Of a stretch of 64,000 bases of DNA, positions 1 through 8,517 are shown in pieces (the first letter of the stretch is position 1; each line of letters starts with the position of its first letter). Made by a program: the position numbers and the translations under genes. Under the pieces are notes generated by a model. That model saw only the letters and a list, made by a program, of their open reading frames with translations. It was not told the origin of the DNA and did no database searches. The DNA comes from Aeromonas sp. RU39B (GTDB lineage: Bacteria; Pseudomonadota; Gammaproteobacteria; Enterobacterales; Aeromonadaceae), in assembly GCF_900156095.1 (NCBI RefSeq), contig NZ_FTMJ01000001.1, positions 62,001 through 126,000 on the forward strand, written 5' to 3'.

Positions 1-1074
1 AGAGAGGGTGGCCGGTGCATCGATGGCAAACAGGATTTCGGCGCTGTGGGTGGTCAGCGGGTAACGACCAGCCGGATAGACCGAGAAGGTAAAGTCGGGC
101 ACCGGAACCGGATAGTGCTGAATCTGACCCTCCAGCTGCGGGGCGAGCAGGATCTGATCATCGGGCTTGGCCACGCAGCGGGTGCACGCGAGCAGTTCAT
201 CGACGTTGATGTGCTTGGGGGTGAGGCCGGCGCGCAGCACGTTGTCGGAGTTGGCCATGATCTCAAGGCCGGTACCGCGGATATAAGCGTGTGGCGTGCA
301 GGCATCCAGATACATGCTCTGCCCCGGTTGCAAGGTGATGACATGCAGCAGCAGCGGCGCAAACAGACCGACATCTCCCGGGTATTGGCTGCTTAGATGG
401 CAGATGAGGGCGAAGGTCTCCTCATCCTGATGGGCGGCAGCATAAGTCAGCAGGGCATCCAGCGCGTTCTGTTTTTGCGCCCCCTCCAGGGTTAGCAGGG
501 TGCGGAAAAAGTGGCTGAGACCGGCTTCACTCTGTTCGGCGCGGAAGGTGGCAAGCGCGTCTGCCAGCGGCGCGATAGCGGCTCGCTCAAACAGTGCCAG
601 GATATCGGCATTGGCACGAAAGCCGTTCATGGCCTGATACGGGGTCAGGGCAAACACCAACTCGGGTTTGTGGTTGTCGTCGCGGTAGTTGCGATGCGGT
701 GCATTGGCGGCAAGCCCGGCGGCGTTGTCACGCTGATACCCCTCTTGCGCCTGAGCCTTGCTGGGATGCACCTGAATAGAGAGCGCCTTCTCGGCGGCCA
801 GCACTTTGAACAGAAAGGGGAGACCGGCGAAGCGTTCGACGGTGGCCTGCCCCAGCATGGCAACCGGATCACGGGCTATCAGGCTGGAAAGCAGCTGTGG
901 CTGACCGGCCTCATGCACCTCGGAGCAGCCGTTGGGGTGGGCGCCCATCCAGAGCTCGGCTTGTGGCTGTGCGTCCGGATTGGGCATTCCGAACAGGCGG
1001 GTGAGGGCATCGCGGCTGCCCCACTCATAGTGCTGGATGGGGTTGCTCATCAGATAGAAGGCGGGCTGGGTCAT
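1..1074 (-). CDS. manA: Mannose-6-phosphate isomerase, class I (C-terminus cut by window edge)
   Basis: Cytoplasmic zinc enzyme interconverting mannose 6-phosphate and fructose 6-phosphate, linking mannose use to glycolysis and GDP-mannose supply. The 358 codons present read through the left edge, so roughly the last 30-40 residues are missing. Typical type I motifs are visible: YEWGS near residue 16, AELWMG near 40, and zinc ligands Gln101 and His103 (QVHP), Glu138 (HKPE) and His262 (PHAY), matching Gln97/His99/Glu134/His255 of the E. coli enzyme. The ATG at 1074 is preceded by GAGG eight bases upstream. It is divergent from the AraC-type regulator at 1165, so the 90-base gap may hold promoters for both. 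Function is confident; the missing tail is simply outside the window. Confidence 0.95.
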   Translation of the reverse strand, partial: MTQPAFYLMSNPIQHYEWGSRDALTRLFGMPNPDAQPQAELWMGAHPNGCSEVHEAGQPQLLSSLIARDPVAMLGQATVERFAGLPFLFKVLAAEKALSIQVHPSKAQAQEGYQRDNAAGLAANAPHRNYRDDNHKPELVFALTPYQAMNGFRANADILALFERAAIAPLADALATFRAEQSEAGLSHFFRTLLTLEGAQKQNALDALLTYAAAHQDEETFALICHLSSQYPGDVGLFAPLLLHVITLQPGQSMYLDACTPHAYIRGTGLEIMANSDNVLRAGLTPKHINVDELLACTRCVAKPDDQILLAPQLEGQIQHYPVPVPDFTFSVYPAGRYPLTTHSAEILFAIDAPATLS

Positions 1075-1164
1075 CTGCAGTACCTCAACATCGACGTGGA
1101 TTCGAAATAGATCTGCGGCGGACTATAACACGATGGAGGTAGCCGGAGGAAACCGGTTACCCGC

Positions 1165-2037
1165 ATGAGGATAAGCGCAACAATGAGTCTGGTTTTTTCC
1201 CAACTGCTCGACGGTTTGCTCTGTGACGAGAGCCGGTCGGGGTCACTGATTTTCGCAGCCGACCGTGGCGTACCGCCCGGATTTTCCTATCAGGTCAACT
1301 TTCCGCGTCTGGAGCTGGTGTTTAGCGGCTGCTATATCAATCAGCTCTGGTCCGCTGAAGACGGGGTGAAAGAGGTGGCGCTAAAGCCCGGTGAGGCGCT
1401 CTATATTCCGCCCAATGCCTGGAACAAGCCGGATTGGGATAACGACTGCTCGGTGCTGAGCCTGCTCTATGGCAAACGCCAGTTGGGATTTAGTCTGGTG
1501 GGCAAGCGACGCGGCGAGAGCGGCTTTTTCGATGTGCAAAAACACAGCATCCAGATGGCGCAGGGGCGGGCGCTTGAGCATATTTTGCAGGCGATGACCG
1601 CGTTGTCGCAGGAGAGCGTGACGGCGCCCATGGATGGGCATCTGCTCAAGGCGTTGCTGTGTGCCTCGCGTCAGCTGTTGGCCGAGTCCGCCATCGAGCG
1701 TCCGCGTGGCGCCGATCTGTTCCATGGGATCTGCATCTACATTCAGGAAAATTTCCATCGCCCCATCACCCGCGACAGCATTGCCGATCGCTTCAATCTC
1801 TCGGCCAGCCACCTGTCGCGCCTGTTTCGCCAGCAAGGCCATATGCGGCTGGCGGATTACATCAGCTGGGTGCGTCTTGAGCGGGCCAAGTTCATGCTCA
1901 GGAAATACCGCTTTCATTTGGCGGAAGTGTCAGAGCGCTGTGGCTATCAGGACGTGAACTATTTTTGCCGGGTCTTCAAACAGAAGACGGGGGTGACGCC
2001 GAGTCAGTACCGGGCGTTGAGCCAGCCGGGTGGATAA
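1165..2037 (+). CDS. AraC-family transcriptional regulator, YijO-like
   Basis: Predicted DNA-binding regulator of 290 residues. The N-terminal ~170 residues form a cupin-like sensing domain (YQVNFPRLEL, then a YIPPNAW segment) resembling E. coli YijO. The C-terminal ~100 residues carry the two AraC helix-turn-helix motifs (DSIADRFNLSASHLSRLF, then VSERCGYQDVNYFCRVFK). In E. coli yijO lies beside the frw fructose-like PTS genes; here the gene converges on PTS IIA and IIB genes, which supports a role in controlling sugar PTS functions. It overlaps the 3' end of the IIA gene by 62 bases on the opposite strand. A second in-frame ATG at 1183 is an equally possible start. The regulated sugar is unknown. 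Confidence 0.85.
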   Translation: MRISATMSLVFSQLLDGLLCDESRSGSLIFAADRGVPPGFSYQVNFPRLELVFSGCYINQLWSAEDGVKEVALKPGEALYIPPNAWNKPDWDNDCSVLSLLYGKRQLGFSLVGKRRGESGFFDVQKHSIQMAQGRALEHILQAMTALSQESVTAPMDGHLLKALLCASRQLLAESAIERPRGADLFHGICIYIQENFHRPITRDSIADRFNLSASHLSRLFRQQGHMRLADYISWVRLERAKFMLRKYRFHLAEVSERCGYQDVNYFCRVFKQKTGVTPSQYRALSQPGG

Positions 2038-2791
2038 GTGCCTCGGCCACAATGGCATGGCGCGCGCTGTCACTGCTGGCACGCAGCAGGGCATCGCTAA
2101 TACAGGGATCAAGCAGGGATTGCACCAGTCGGGCTAAGGGCTTCAGGCACTCCCTGTTACCCTTGGGGGCAACCATTAGTAGCAGCAGTTGCGCACTGCC
2201 CAGTGCCGATCCCCACTCAATCTCCTGCGCGCTCCACAGAAGTGCCAACGCCGGTTGCCTGACGCTCTCACTGACCGCATGCGGCATGGCAAGCCCCGTT
2301 CGCATCATGGTCGAGGCAATGGCTTCACGGGCATTGAGGGCGGCTAGCAAGGCATCCGGATCCCGCTGCGTCGAGTCGGGAAGCAGCGCCACCAGGGATG
2401 ACAGTGCCGATGCCTTGTCAAGCGACTCCCGACTGATGCGCAGCATGGCGGGAGTGAAGCAGATATCTGGCTGGAAACGGGCCAGGCGCACCAGAGTTGG
2501 GGTGAAATCGGCGCGGCGCTGGCCGAGTTGATGGCCAAGATCCGTTACCCAGGACGTGAACACCATATGGGCCAGTTCGGCGTCGGGGCCCTCAATCACC
2601 AGCTGGCAGAGATCTCCGTGGGAGGCGGCCACGGTCAGCAGCGCCAACAACTGCTCCGGATCGGCCTGCTGGCGACGGGTTAGGTTGACCAGCAGTAATT
2701 TGGAGCGAAACAGACCCGCCAGCTTGCGAAGCTGACGAGCCTGCGGGATGGTGAGATGGCGATGGCAGTAAAAGGTCAGTTCACGCAGCAT
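1976..2791 (-). CDS. PTS EIIA (fructose/mannitol type) with degenerate HPr-like N-terminus
   Basis: Protein of 271 residues. Residues ~130-265 look like a fructose-class EIIA domain, with the phosphorylatable histidine at His171 (GLAMPHAV). Residues 1-85 resemble HPr, but the catalytic histidine position reads Thr (RHLTIPQARQ aligned with [10 protein letters not shown]), so this part probably cannot carry phosphate as HPr does. The overall pattern recalls E. coli PtsA/FrwA with the Enzyme I section missing. It overlaps the upstream IIB gene by 11 bases, so the two are probably translationally coupled. It also overlaps the convergent AraC-type gene by 62 bases. No IIC permease is nearby, so a regulatory role or a distant permease partner is possible. 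Confidence 0.8.
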   Translation of the reverse strand: MLRELTFYCHRHLTIPQARQLRKLAGLFRSKLLLVNLTRRQQADPEQLLALLTVAASHGDLCQLVIEGPDAELAHMVFTSWVTDLGHQLGQRRADFTPTLVRLARFQPDICFTPAMLRISRESLDKASALSSLVALLPDSTQRDPDALLAALNAREAIASTMMRTGLAMPHAVSESVRQPALALLWSAQEIEWGSALGSAQLLLLMVAPKGNRECLKPLARLVQSLLDPCISDALLRASSDSARHAIVAEALIHPAGSTPGTDSASPPSSV

Positions 2792-3089
2792 GATCGCTGG
2801 CTGCGCTCAGCACCTTGACCGCATCGAGTAATACCGACTCCAGAGAGACCTGCTTGACCGGGCAACCGAGGAAGCGGTCTTTTTGCTCTATCTCGATATC
2901 CGATGCAATCAGGATGAGATCGGCCTGGGCAATATCACGGGCGTTGAGCATGTTTTCGATGCCCATCGCCCCTTGCGTCTCCACTTTAATCTTCAGTCCC
3001 AGTGAAACGGCGGCCTTGTGCAGTGCATCGGCCGCCATATAGGTGTGGGCAATGCCAGTGGGGCATGCGGTCACAGCAACGATTTTCAT
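2781..3089 (-). CDS. PTS fructose-type EIIB component
   Basis: Small cytoplasmic phosphotransfer protein of 102 residues. The fructose-class IIB signature is at the N-terminus: phosphorylatable Cys9 in VTACPTGIAHTYMAA. The family passes phosphate from EIIA to the sugar bound by EIIC, and FrwB/FrvB-like single-domain versions are known. It begins 29 bases after the stop of the AHSA1-like gene and overlaps the IIA gene by 11 bases, suggesting a three-gene operon. The ribosome-binding site is weak, which fits coupling to the upstream gene. The matching IIC is absent from the surrounding genes. Family assignment is secure; the sugar is not known. Confidence 0.9.
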   Translation of the reverse strand: MKIVAVTACPTGIAHTYMAADALHKAAVSLGLKIKVETQGAMGIENMLNARDIAQADLILIASDIEIEQKDRFLGCPVKQVSLESVLLDAVKVLSAASDHAA

Positions 3090-3118
3090 AAGGTCACGAT
3101 AGCCTGATAAGTGGACGC

Positions 3119-3613
3119 TTAAATTTGCTGCAGCTCTTCGCGTGAAGGCGGTTGCTGCCAGTTGACCGGGCCATGCAGCAGGCGCCAGCGCAAACGCGGC
3201 AGCAACAGATTAAACCACTCGTCACGGAAGAACTCATATCCGGCATCCCACTCTTTGTCATTGGCCCAGCCGGTTTGCAGCAGATGCAGTCGGGTTGCCA
3301 TCCCCTCAGCCTCGAAACGCAGGCTTACATGGGTTTTCTGGTGACGAATATGGGTGCATTGGGGTGGAAAATTCCAGCTAAAGCTGAGCAAGTCATGGGG
3401 CATGACAGCCATGACGCGGCACCCTTCTGTGCCTTTATCCCCCTGCGGGGCATCGGGACGAAAATAGATCTCGAAGGGACCGTTTGGTTCTGGTACTACC
3501 AGACAATCGGGGGCTAAAAAACTTCGAATACCATACTCGGTGGTCCAGTTATTCCAGACCGTTTCGACGGGCGCGGGCAGCAAAATACTGCCTTCAAGCT
3601 GCTTGTTATCCAT
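3119..3613 (-). CDS. SRPBCC / AHSA1-like domain protein
   Basis: Protein of 164 residues with the Aha1/START-like fold pattern: an N-terminal ILLPAPVETVWNNWT strand-helix, a central PNGPFEIYF strand, VMPHDLLSFSW, and a C-terminal helix after GYEFFRDEW. Members of this family bind small hydrophobic ligands or have unclear roles; the family name comes from an Hsp90 co-chaperone, but bacterial members are rarely shown to act on HtpG. It is the first gene of an apparent operon with the PTS IIB and IIA genes, 29 bases upstream of IIB. No signal peptide or membrane segment is visible. The ligand and function are unknown. Confidence 0.75.
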   Translation of the reverse strand: MDNKQLEGSILLPAPVETVWNNWTTEYGIRSFLAPDCLVVPEPNGPFEIYFRPDAPQGDKGTEGCRVMAVMPHDLLSFSWNFPPQCTHIRHQKTHVSLRFEAEGMATRLHLLQTGWANDKEWDAGYEFFRDEWFNLLLPRLRWRLLHGPVNWQQPPSREELQQI

Positions 3614-3836
3614 CGCGACATCTCTCCTGTGAGCATGGAAATTCGAGCCAGTATAGCGCCATCTGTCTCCACGTCGACAGTGTCAAAGCCTGCAAATGAG
3701 AGGTCCGATAAGTTTATCAATATCTAGATCTCATTCTTCATGTTTGAGTCTGATCGGGGTGTTGCTGTCGCTTAGGCTTCATGCAATCTTGGCTCACCGA
3801 GGTAGTGGGTCCGCTTGTTAATAACCAAGAGGTGTC

Positions 3837-4286
3837 ATGATTATTCGCGTTGCCACCGATTCTGATCAGGCTGTATTGGCCGATTTTTTCCTGCATCAGC
3901 GCAGGGATTGTTTTCATTGGGTAGATGCGACCCTGTTCACCCGAGATGAGTGGTTTGAGCAAACCCAGGGCGAGCAAGTGTGGTTGGCCGAACGCGCCGG
4001 CCGAATAGCCGGGGTGGTCAGCCTTTGGCAACCAGACTGGTTTATTCATCACCTCTATGTGGCGGCCGATAGTCGTGGTGAAGGAATAGGTCGTCGGTTG
4101 TTGGCAACGGCCTTGGCAGAATGTCAGCAGAGTGCCTCTTTGAAAGTGGCGCAATTCAATACCACTGCTCTTGGCTTTTATTATCGATTGGGTTGGCAAA
4201 ATACAGCCGAACAAGGTGTGTGTCCCATCACCGGACCTTGGCTACGTCTGGAACTTCCTTTTTCACCCAATGTTCAGATTGAGTAA
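3837..4286 (+). CDS. GNAT family N-acetyltransferase
   Basis: Predicted acetyl-CoA-dependent N-acetyltransferase of 149 residues. The acetyl-CoA binding motif A is clear at residues ~73-90: a hydrophobic strand (IHHLYVAADSR) followed by RGEGIGRRLL. The later segment FNTTALGFYYRLGW near residues 117-130 is the usual motif B. The start ATG follows a GAGGTG segment. Upstream is a 223-base gap to the divergent AHSA1-like gene; downstream is hns. The substrate cannot be told from sequence: small-molecule amines, antibiotics and protein N-termini are all possible for this family. Confidence 0.85.
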   Translation: MIIRVATDSDQAVLADFFLHQRRDCFHWVDATLFTRDEWFEQTQGEQVWLAERAGRIAGVVSLWQPDWFIHHLYVAADSRGEGIGRRLLATALAECQQSASLKVAQFNTTALGFYYRLGWQNTAEQGVCPITGPWLRLELPFSPNVQIE

Positions 4287-4391
4287 GTTGTATGGAGTCA
4301 GTATTGACTGGAATCTTTACTCTTATTCGTACATTTTGATGAATGTCGACTTAATAACTTGCCAAAATGGGGTAGGTAATATAAAAGCGTA

Positions 4392-4419
4392 TTGCCGATA
4401 GGGCATTTCATGTTATTCT
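4392..4419 (+). promoter_or_regulatory. Possible sigma-70 promoter of hns
   Basis: TTGCCG at 4392-4397 and TATTCT at 4414-4419 are separated by 16 bases, about 45 bases before the hns start. The surrounding 170 bases are notably AT-rich, as is common for self-regulated hns promoters. Found by eye only. Confidence 0.35.
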
Positions 4420-4463
4420 TGATTTATACCTGTGTTAACTCAATAAATGCCTGAGAGACTGTA

Positions 4464-4880
4464 ATGAACGAATTCCTTAAAGTTCTGTTGAATATCCGTA
4501 GCCTGCGCGTAGCTTTGCGTGAACTCTCCTTCGAGCAACTGCAAGAAGCTCGCGAGAAATTTGAGATGGTTTACGCTGAGCGTAACGAAAGTGTTGAAAA
4601 AGAGCGCGCTGAGCAAGAAGAGCGTCAACGCAAGCTGGCTGAATTCAGCGAACTGCTGCAGCAAGCCGGTATTGACCCGCGTGAACTGGTTGGCGCTGCG
4701 GCTGAGAAGAGCGTGGATGCTGCTCCGAAGAGCAAGCGTGCTCCGCGTCCTGCCAAGTATGAATATCAAGAAAATGGCGAGACCAAGACCTGGACTGGTC
4801 AAGGCCGTATGCCGAAGGTGATTGCTGAAGCCGTTGCTGCCGGTCGTAGCCAAGATGAATTCCTGATCGAAAAGGCCTAA
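4464..4880 (+). CDS. hns: H-NS family nucleoid-associated protein
   Basis: Histone-like nucleoid-structuring protein of 138 residues. It binds AT-rich DNA, compacts the nucleoid and silences horizontally acquired genes. Residues 1-65 form the charged coiled-coil dimerisation region (LSFEQLQEAREKFEMVYAER). A flexible linker rich in Ala and Lys follows, then the C-terminal DNA-binding domain with the hook motif TWTGQGRMPKVI at residues 109-120. Length matches E. coli H-NS (137). It is monocistronic, with an AT-rich upstream region and a strong terminator directly downstream. A paralogue such as StpA cannot be excluded, but the gene is a true family member. Confidence 0.93.
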   Translation: MNEFLKVLLNIRSLRVALRELSFEQLQEAREKFEMVYAERNESVEKERAEQEERQRKLAEFSELLQQAGIDPRELVGAAAEKSVDAAPKSKRAPRPAKYEYQENGETKTWTGQGRMPKVIAEAVAAGRSQDEFLIEKA

Positions 4881-4893
4881 AAACCTGCTCATG

Positions 4894-4922
4894 AAAAAAA
4901 CCGCCTTCATGGCGGTTTTTTT
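4894..4922 (+). terminator. Rho-independent terminator of hns
   Basis: Stem AACCGCC / GGCGGTT around the loop TTCAT at 4899-4917, followed by a run of T residues, 14 bases after the hns stop codon. Confidence 0.9.
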
Positions 4923-5020
4923 GTAAGTGGCATCCATTTCCATTTGCTACTTATTCAACAATCCACAAATTATTCATTCACAGAAAATCGATTTCCCCCC
5001 GATTGGGTGAATATCAGTGA

Positions 5021-5048
5021 TTAAAAAAGGCCTCATCAAGAGGCCTTA
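5021..5048 (-). terminator. Rho-independent terminator of mscK
   Basis: Stem AAGGCCTC / GAGGCCTT with loop ATCAA at 5027-5047. Read on the minus strand it is followed by six T residues, just beyond the mscK stop codon. Confidence 0.85.
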
Positions 5049-5063
5049 TGTTTTAGGAATGCG

Positions 5064-8000
5064 TCACTGACTGTCGCTGGGGGATGCCGGTAATGCCGGG
5101 CGAGACTCGAGTTTCTGCTCTTGGCCCTGCATGTTCTTGATATAGACATCCATCTGGTTGAAAGCAATCTCGATGTTGTGCTGACGGAACAGCGCATCGA
5201 TACGGCGGTTAAGTTCATCCACAGCCGGATTGCGATCACCCAATTCGCTAACAAAGAAGCGCAATTCATGATCCAGGGTGCTGGCGCCAAAGGTCAGGAA
5301 ATAGACAATTGGCTCGGGATCTTTCAATACCCGGCTATTTTCCTGCGCAGCCTGTTTCAGCAATTGACGGGTCAGATCGAGATCAGAACCATATGCAACA
5401 CCCACCCGGACAATCACCCGGGTGACGGTATCACTGAGTGACCAGTTAATCAGTCGCTCGGTCATCAGCTGCTGGTTAGGAATAATCACTTCCTTGCGGT
5501 CGAAGTCGGTGATGGTGGTGGCGCGGATACGAATCTTCGAGACGGTTCCCGAGAAGGTGCCGATGGTGACGGTGTCACCGATGCGCACCGGTCGCTCAAA
5601 CAGGATGATGATGCCGGAGACGAAGTTCGACACGATCTGCTGCATACCAAAACCGATACCGACTGACAGGCCGGCAGCCAGCCACTGCAGCTTGTCCCAT
5701 TGCACGCCCAGCAGCGCCAGCGCCGAGAGCGTACCCACGCCCATCAGCACGTAGTTGAGCATGGTGGTAATGGCGTAAGCCGTGCCTTGACCGAGGCGCA
5801 GTCTGGAGAGCACCAGCACTTCGAGCAGACCGGGCAGGTTGCGTGCCAGTGACCAGGCTGCGCCCAGCATAAAGAAGCCGGTCAGAACATCACGCAGGCT
5901 CACCGGATAGAGGACCGCATTGCTGCCGCTGCCTTCACTGCGGTGCCACAGCACGATGCCATCGAGGTAGGAGAAGACCGCGACCAGATCGCTCCACAGC
6001 CAATAGAAGGCCAGACCGAAGATACCAAACAGCACGATGCGGGTCAGACGTAACGACTGCTGGCTGACCTCCTCCAAATCCATCGGCTGCTCTTCAACGG
6101 TTTCGCCCCCTTCGGCGTCTTCGTTGGATTTCTGCTGCTCACGCTTGGCCACGGCCCGGCGCCAGGCCAGGCGCCGGGCGGCGAGCTCCAGACCACGCAG
6201 GGCAGTGCGATGGACCATGCTCCAGATGAGCATGAGATAGAAGGACTCGATCAGGCGGCCGGTCAGTTTGAGGGCGGTGTAGTAGTAGCCCATCACCACC
6301 AGCACAATCATCGCCAGCGGGGCCAGTGCCAGTGCCAGTGCGAAGAAGGATTGCCACAGGCTGGCCTCACCCTTGAGGCGGGCTCTGGAGATGGGGAACA
6401 CCAGATAGGCAGTCAGCCCCAGCAGTGTGATGGCAAGGGTCTGACCAATCACGTCGTTCGCCAGGGTGGACGGCTCAACCACTCCCTTGGTCGACAGCAT
6501 GATCAGCGGCAGCAACGGCAGCCACAGATAGCGCATGCTGTTGTATTTGGCTTGCAGCTCATGCTTGGATTGACGGAAATGGTGTTCCGCCAAGCCACCC
6601 GGACGGTTCACATCCAGATAGAGGCCAAACACCAGATAACCGAGTGCCAGGTTCAGGGTCATCACGAAGATGAGCTTGGCGCTGAGCAGACCACAATAGG
6701 TCAGCAGCAGGCCGGCAGCACCGATAAACAGGCTGCCCGGCAGACGGGCGATCAGGGAAAACAGCAGTGCCTTGGGCGTGTGCCATTGGCTGTCCTGACG
6801 GAAGCGGCCGAGATCTTTTTGAATCTTCTCGAGTTTGTGCTGCAGCAGCGGACGCTTCCAGCGCACCAGACCGCCGATGAGCAGCATCGGCAGAGCCAGC
6901 AGGCTGATGGGCAGCAACATTTCTCCCCAACCCTTCCAGTCCGGACGCAGTACCCAGTCGGAAGATTGGCGGAACGCTTGCGACGGCCAGCTCAGGAACC
7001 ACTTGATATCGACCTGCTTGTTACTGCTTACCCAGAAGATGTGCTGCTGCAGGGTAAACTCGATGGAGTCGTACACCCGCTGGATCTGTTGCTGGGTTAG
7101 CTGCAGGCTGATGGCGTTGGTCAGCTGGGCATCGATCTGGCGGTTGAGCTGATCGAGCAGATCAACACGGGTATCGATAAGATCGCTTAAATCCCGCTTA
7201 TCTTCATCAGACACCGGATCGGTGCTCTGGCTGACCAGACTCTCGATGAATTGATCTTTCTGATAGAGCTGATCACGCTGCTGGGTCAGTTCAAACTGGG
7301 CCAGGTGCAGGTCGGCAATCTGCTCTTCCAGGTTCTTGACCAGCTGGGTCGGGGCACTTTCGAGCTGCTGATAGAGCTGATAGAGAATGCGTGACAGCAG
7401 CAGGTTCCCCTTGAGCATCTGCACCTGCTCATTGAGATTGCGCTCCATCTGGGTTCCGCGATCCAGCCAGCTTTTTGCCTGCAGGTTTTTCTGCATCAGC
7501 ATGTTGAGATGGCTGGTCGCACCGATGAGCTGCTGGCTCAGTTGGTGATTGGCTTCCTGCTCCCGCTGTAGCAATGGGCTGTTTTCATTGGCCACCAGCT
7601 CACCGGTCTGCTCGGCGGTCTTTTCGGTGGCGCCGAGGCGTTTGGCACTGACCAGCTCCTGCAGTACATCCAGCTTGGCTTGGGCCGCTGCGAGCTTGGT
7701 GCTGAGCAAATCCCGCTGCTTTTGGGTGAGCTCCTGGGTGCCGGAGCGGCTGTCCAGATCCCGCTGCAACTGAGCCAGGCGCAGGTCGATAAGCGCCTGC
7801 TCGGCCTCCAGACTCATCTTCTCGGCATTGCTGACGTTGTCACCACTGCTGAGTCGGGCGCGGATCTCCTGGCTACGCTGGTAGTCCTTGCTCATGCTGG
7901 TTTGGGCACGCTCGGGCAAGGTTTGCAGATTGGTCAGTTTGCTATTGATGGTGCCCAACTGCTCTTGCAGAGATTGCAGATCGCCGAGTGTTTCCGCTTG

Positions 8001-8381
8001 CAACTGATCGAGCCGATTGACGCTGAAATCTTCGTAAGCCTTACGCAACTGATCTTTGTCTTTGCTCTTGCTCAGCCCATCAATGTCAGCCATGACATCG
8101 CGCAGATCACTTTGCATCGAGCGAGCATCCTGGGCACTGCTTTTGGCTTTGGCCTTGGCTTTGTCGATGGCATCCAGCGTCGCCAGGGTGTCATTGAGGA
8201 ACTTCTGGTCATTTTGTTGCTGGGCTGTTGGCGTTTCCAGCTTGGCGAGCTCGTCAAGCTGACGCTGGACCTGGGCACGAGTGGGCGCATCTGCCCGTGC
8301 CGGAGCCGACCAGATGGGCAGCAACAAGAGGCACAGGGAGAACAAGAGCGCCGAACGAAATCCTGATTTCATGAGGGGCAT
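5064..8381 (-). CDS. mscK: Mechanosensitive channel MscK (KefA)
   Basis: Large inner-membrane mechanosensitive channel of 1105 residues, close to E. coli MscK (1120). It opens under membrane tension to release solutes and potassium. A signal peptide (SALLFSLCLLLLPIWSAPARA) leads into a ~450-residue periplasmic region rich in coiled coil (many Gln/Leu/Asp repeats). Multiple membrane segments follow, then the MscS pore and beta domain near the C-terminus (QIVSNFVSGIIILFERP, then RIGDTVTIG). The reading frame is open up to 8564, but that would run through the crr terminator and into crr. The ATG at 8381, with a second ATG at 8372, is therefore chosen. Transcribed on its own; the terminator lies at 5021-5048. 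Confidence 0.93.
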   Translation of the reverse strand: MPLMKSGFRSALLFSLCLLLLPIWSAPARADAPTRAQVQRQLDELAKLETPTAQQQNDQKFLNDTLATLDAIDKAKAKAKSSAQDARSMQSDLRDVMADIDGLSKSKDKDQLRKAYEDFSVNRLDQLQAETLGDLQSLQEQLGTINSKLTNLQTLPERAQTSMSKDYQRSQEIRARLSSGDNVSNAEKMSLEAEQALIDLRLAQLQRDLDSRSGTQELTQKQRDLLSTKLAAAQAKLDVLQELVSAKRLGATEKTAEQTGELVANENSPLLQREQEANHQLSQQLIGATSHLNMLMQKNLQAKSWLDRGTQMERNLNEQVQMLKGNLLLSRILYQLYQQLESAPTQLVKNLEEQIADLHLAQFELTQQRDQLYQKDQFIESLVSQSTDPVSDEDKRDLSDLIDTRVDLLDQLNRQIDAQLTNAISLQLTQQQIQRVYDSIEFTLQQHIFWVSSNKQVDIKWFLSWPSQAFRQSSDWVLRPDWKGWGEMLLPISLLALPMLLIGGLVRWKRPLLQHKLEKIQKDLGRFRQDSQWHTPKALLFSLIARLPGSLFIGAAGLLLTYCGLLSAKLIFVMTLNLALGYLVFGLYLDVNRPGGLAEHHFRQSKHELQAKYNSMRYLWLPLLPLIMLSTKGVVEPSTLANDVIGQTLAITLLGLTAYLVFPISRARLKGEASLWQSFFALALALAPLAMIVLVVMGYYYTALKLTGRLIESFYLMLIWSMVHRTALRGLELAARRLAWRRAVAKREQQKSNEDAEGGETVEEQPMDLEEVSQQSLRLTRIVLFGIFGLAFYWLWSDLVAVFSYLDGIVLWHRSEGSGSNAVLYPVSLRDVLTGFFMLGAAWSLARNLPGLLEVLVLSRLRLGQGTAYAITTMLNYVLMGVGTLSALALLGVQWDKLQWLAAGLSVGIGFGMQQIVSNFVSGIIILFERPVRIGDTVTIGTFSGTVSKIRIRATTITDFDRKEVIIPNQQLMTERLINWSLSDTVTRVIVRVGVAYGSDLDLTRQLLKQAAQENSRVLKDPEPIVYFLTFGASTLDHELRFFVSELGDRNPAVDELNRRIDALFRQHNIEIAFNQMDVYIKNMQGQEQKLESRPALPASPSDSQ

Positions 8382-8458
8382 ACCGATTCCGCAGTTGGCA
8401 AAGGAAGTGATGGCTGTCACACAGACAAGCGCGCGGATTCTACCACTGGCACCGGCAT

Positions 8459-8492
8459 AAAAAAAACCGAAGCCGTTTGGCTTCGGTTTTTT
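8459..8492 (-). terminator. Rho-independent terminator of crr
   Basis: Stem CCGAAGCC / GGCTTCGG with loop GTTT at 8467-8486. A/T runs on both sides give a good terminator on the minus strand after crr, and possibly in both directions. It ends the pts transcript before mscK. Confidence 0.92.
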
Positions 8493-8517
8493 CAAACAGA
8501 CCGAAAGGGTCGAGAAC

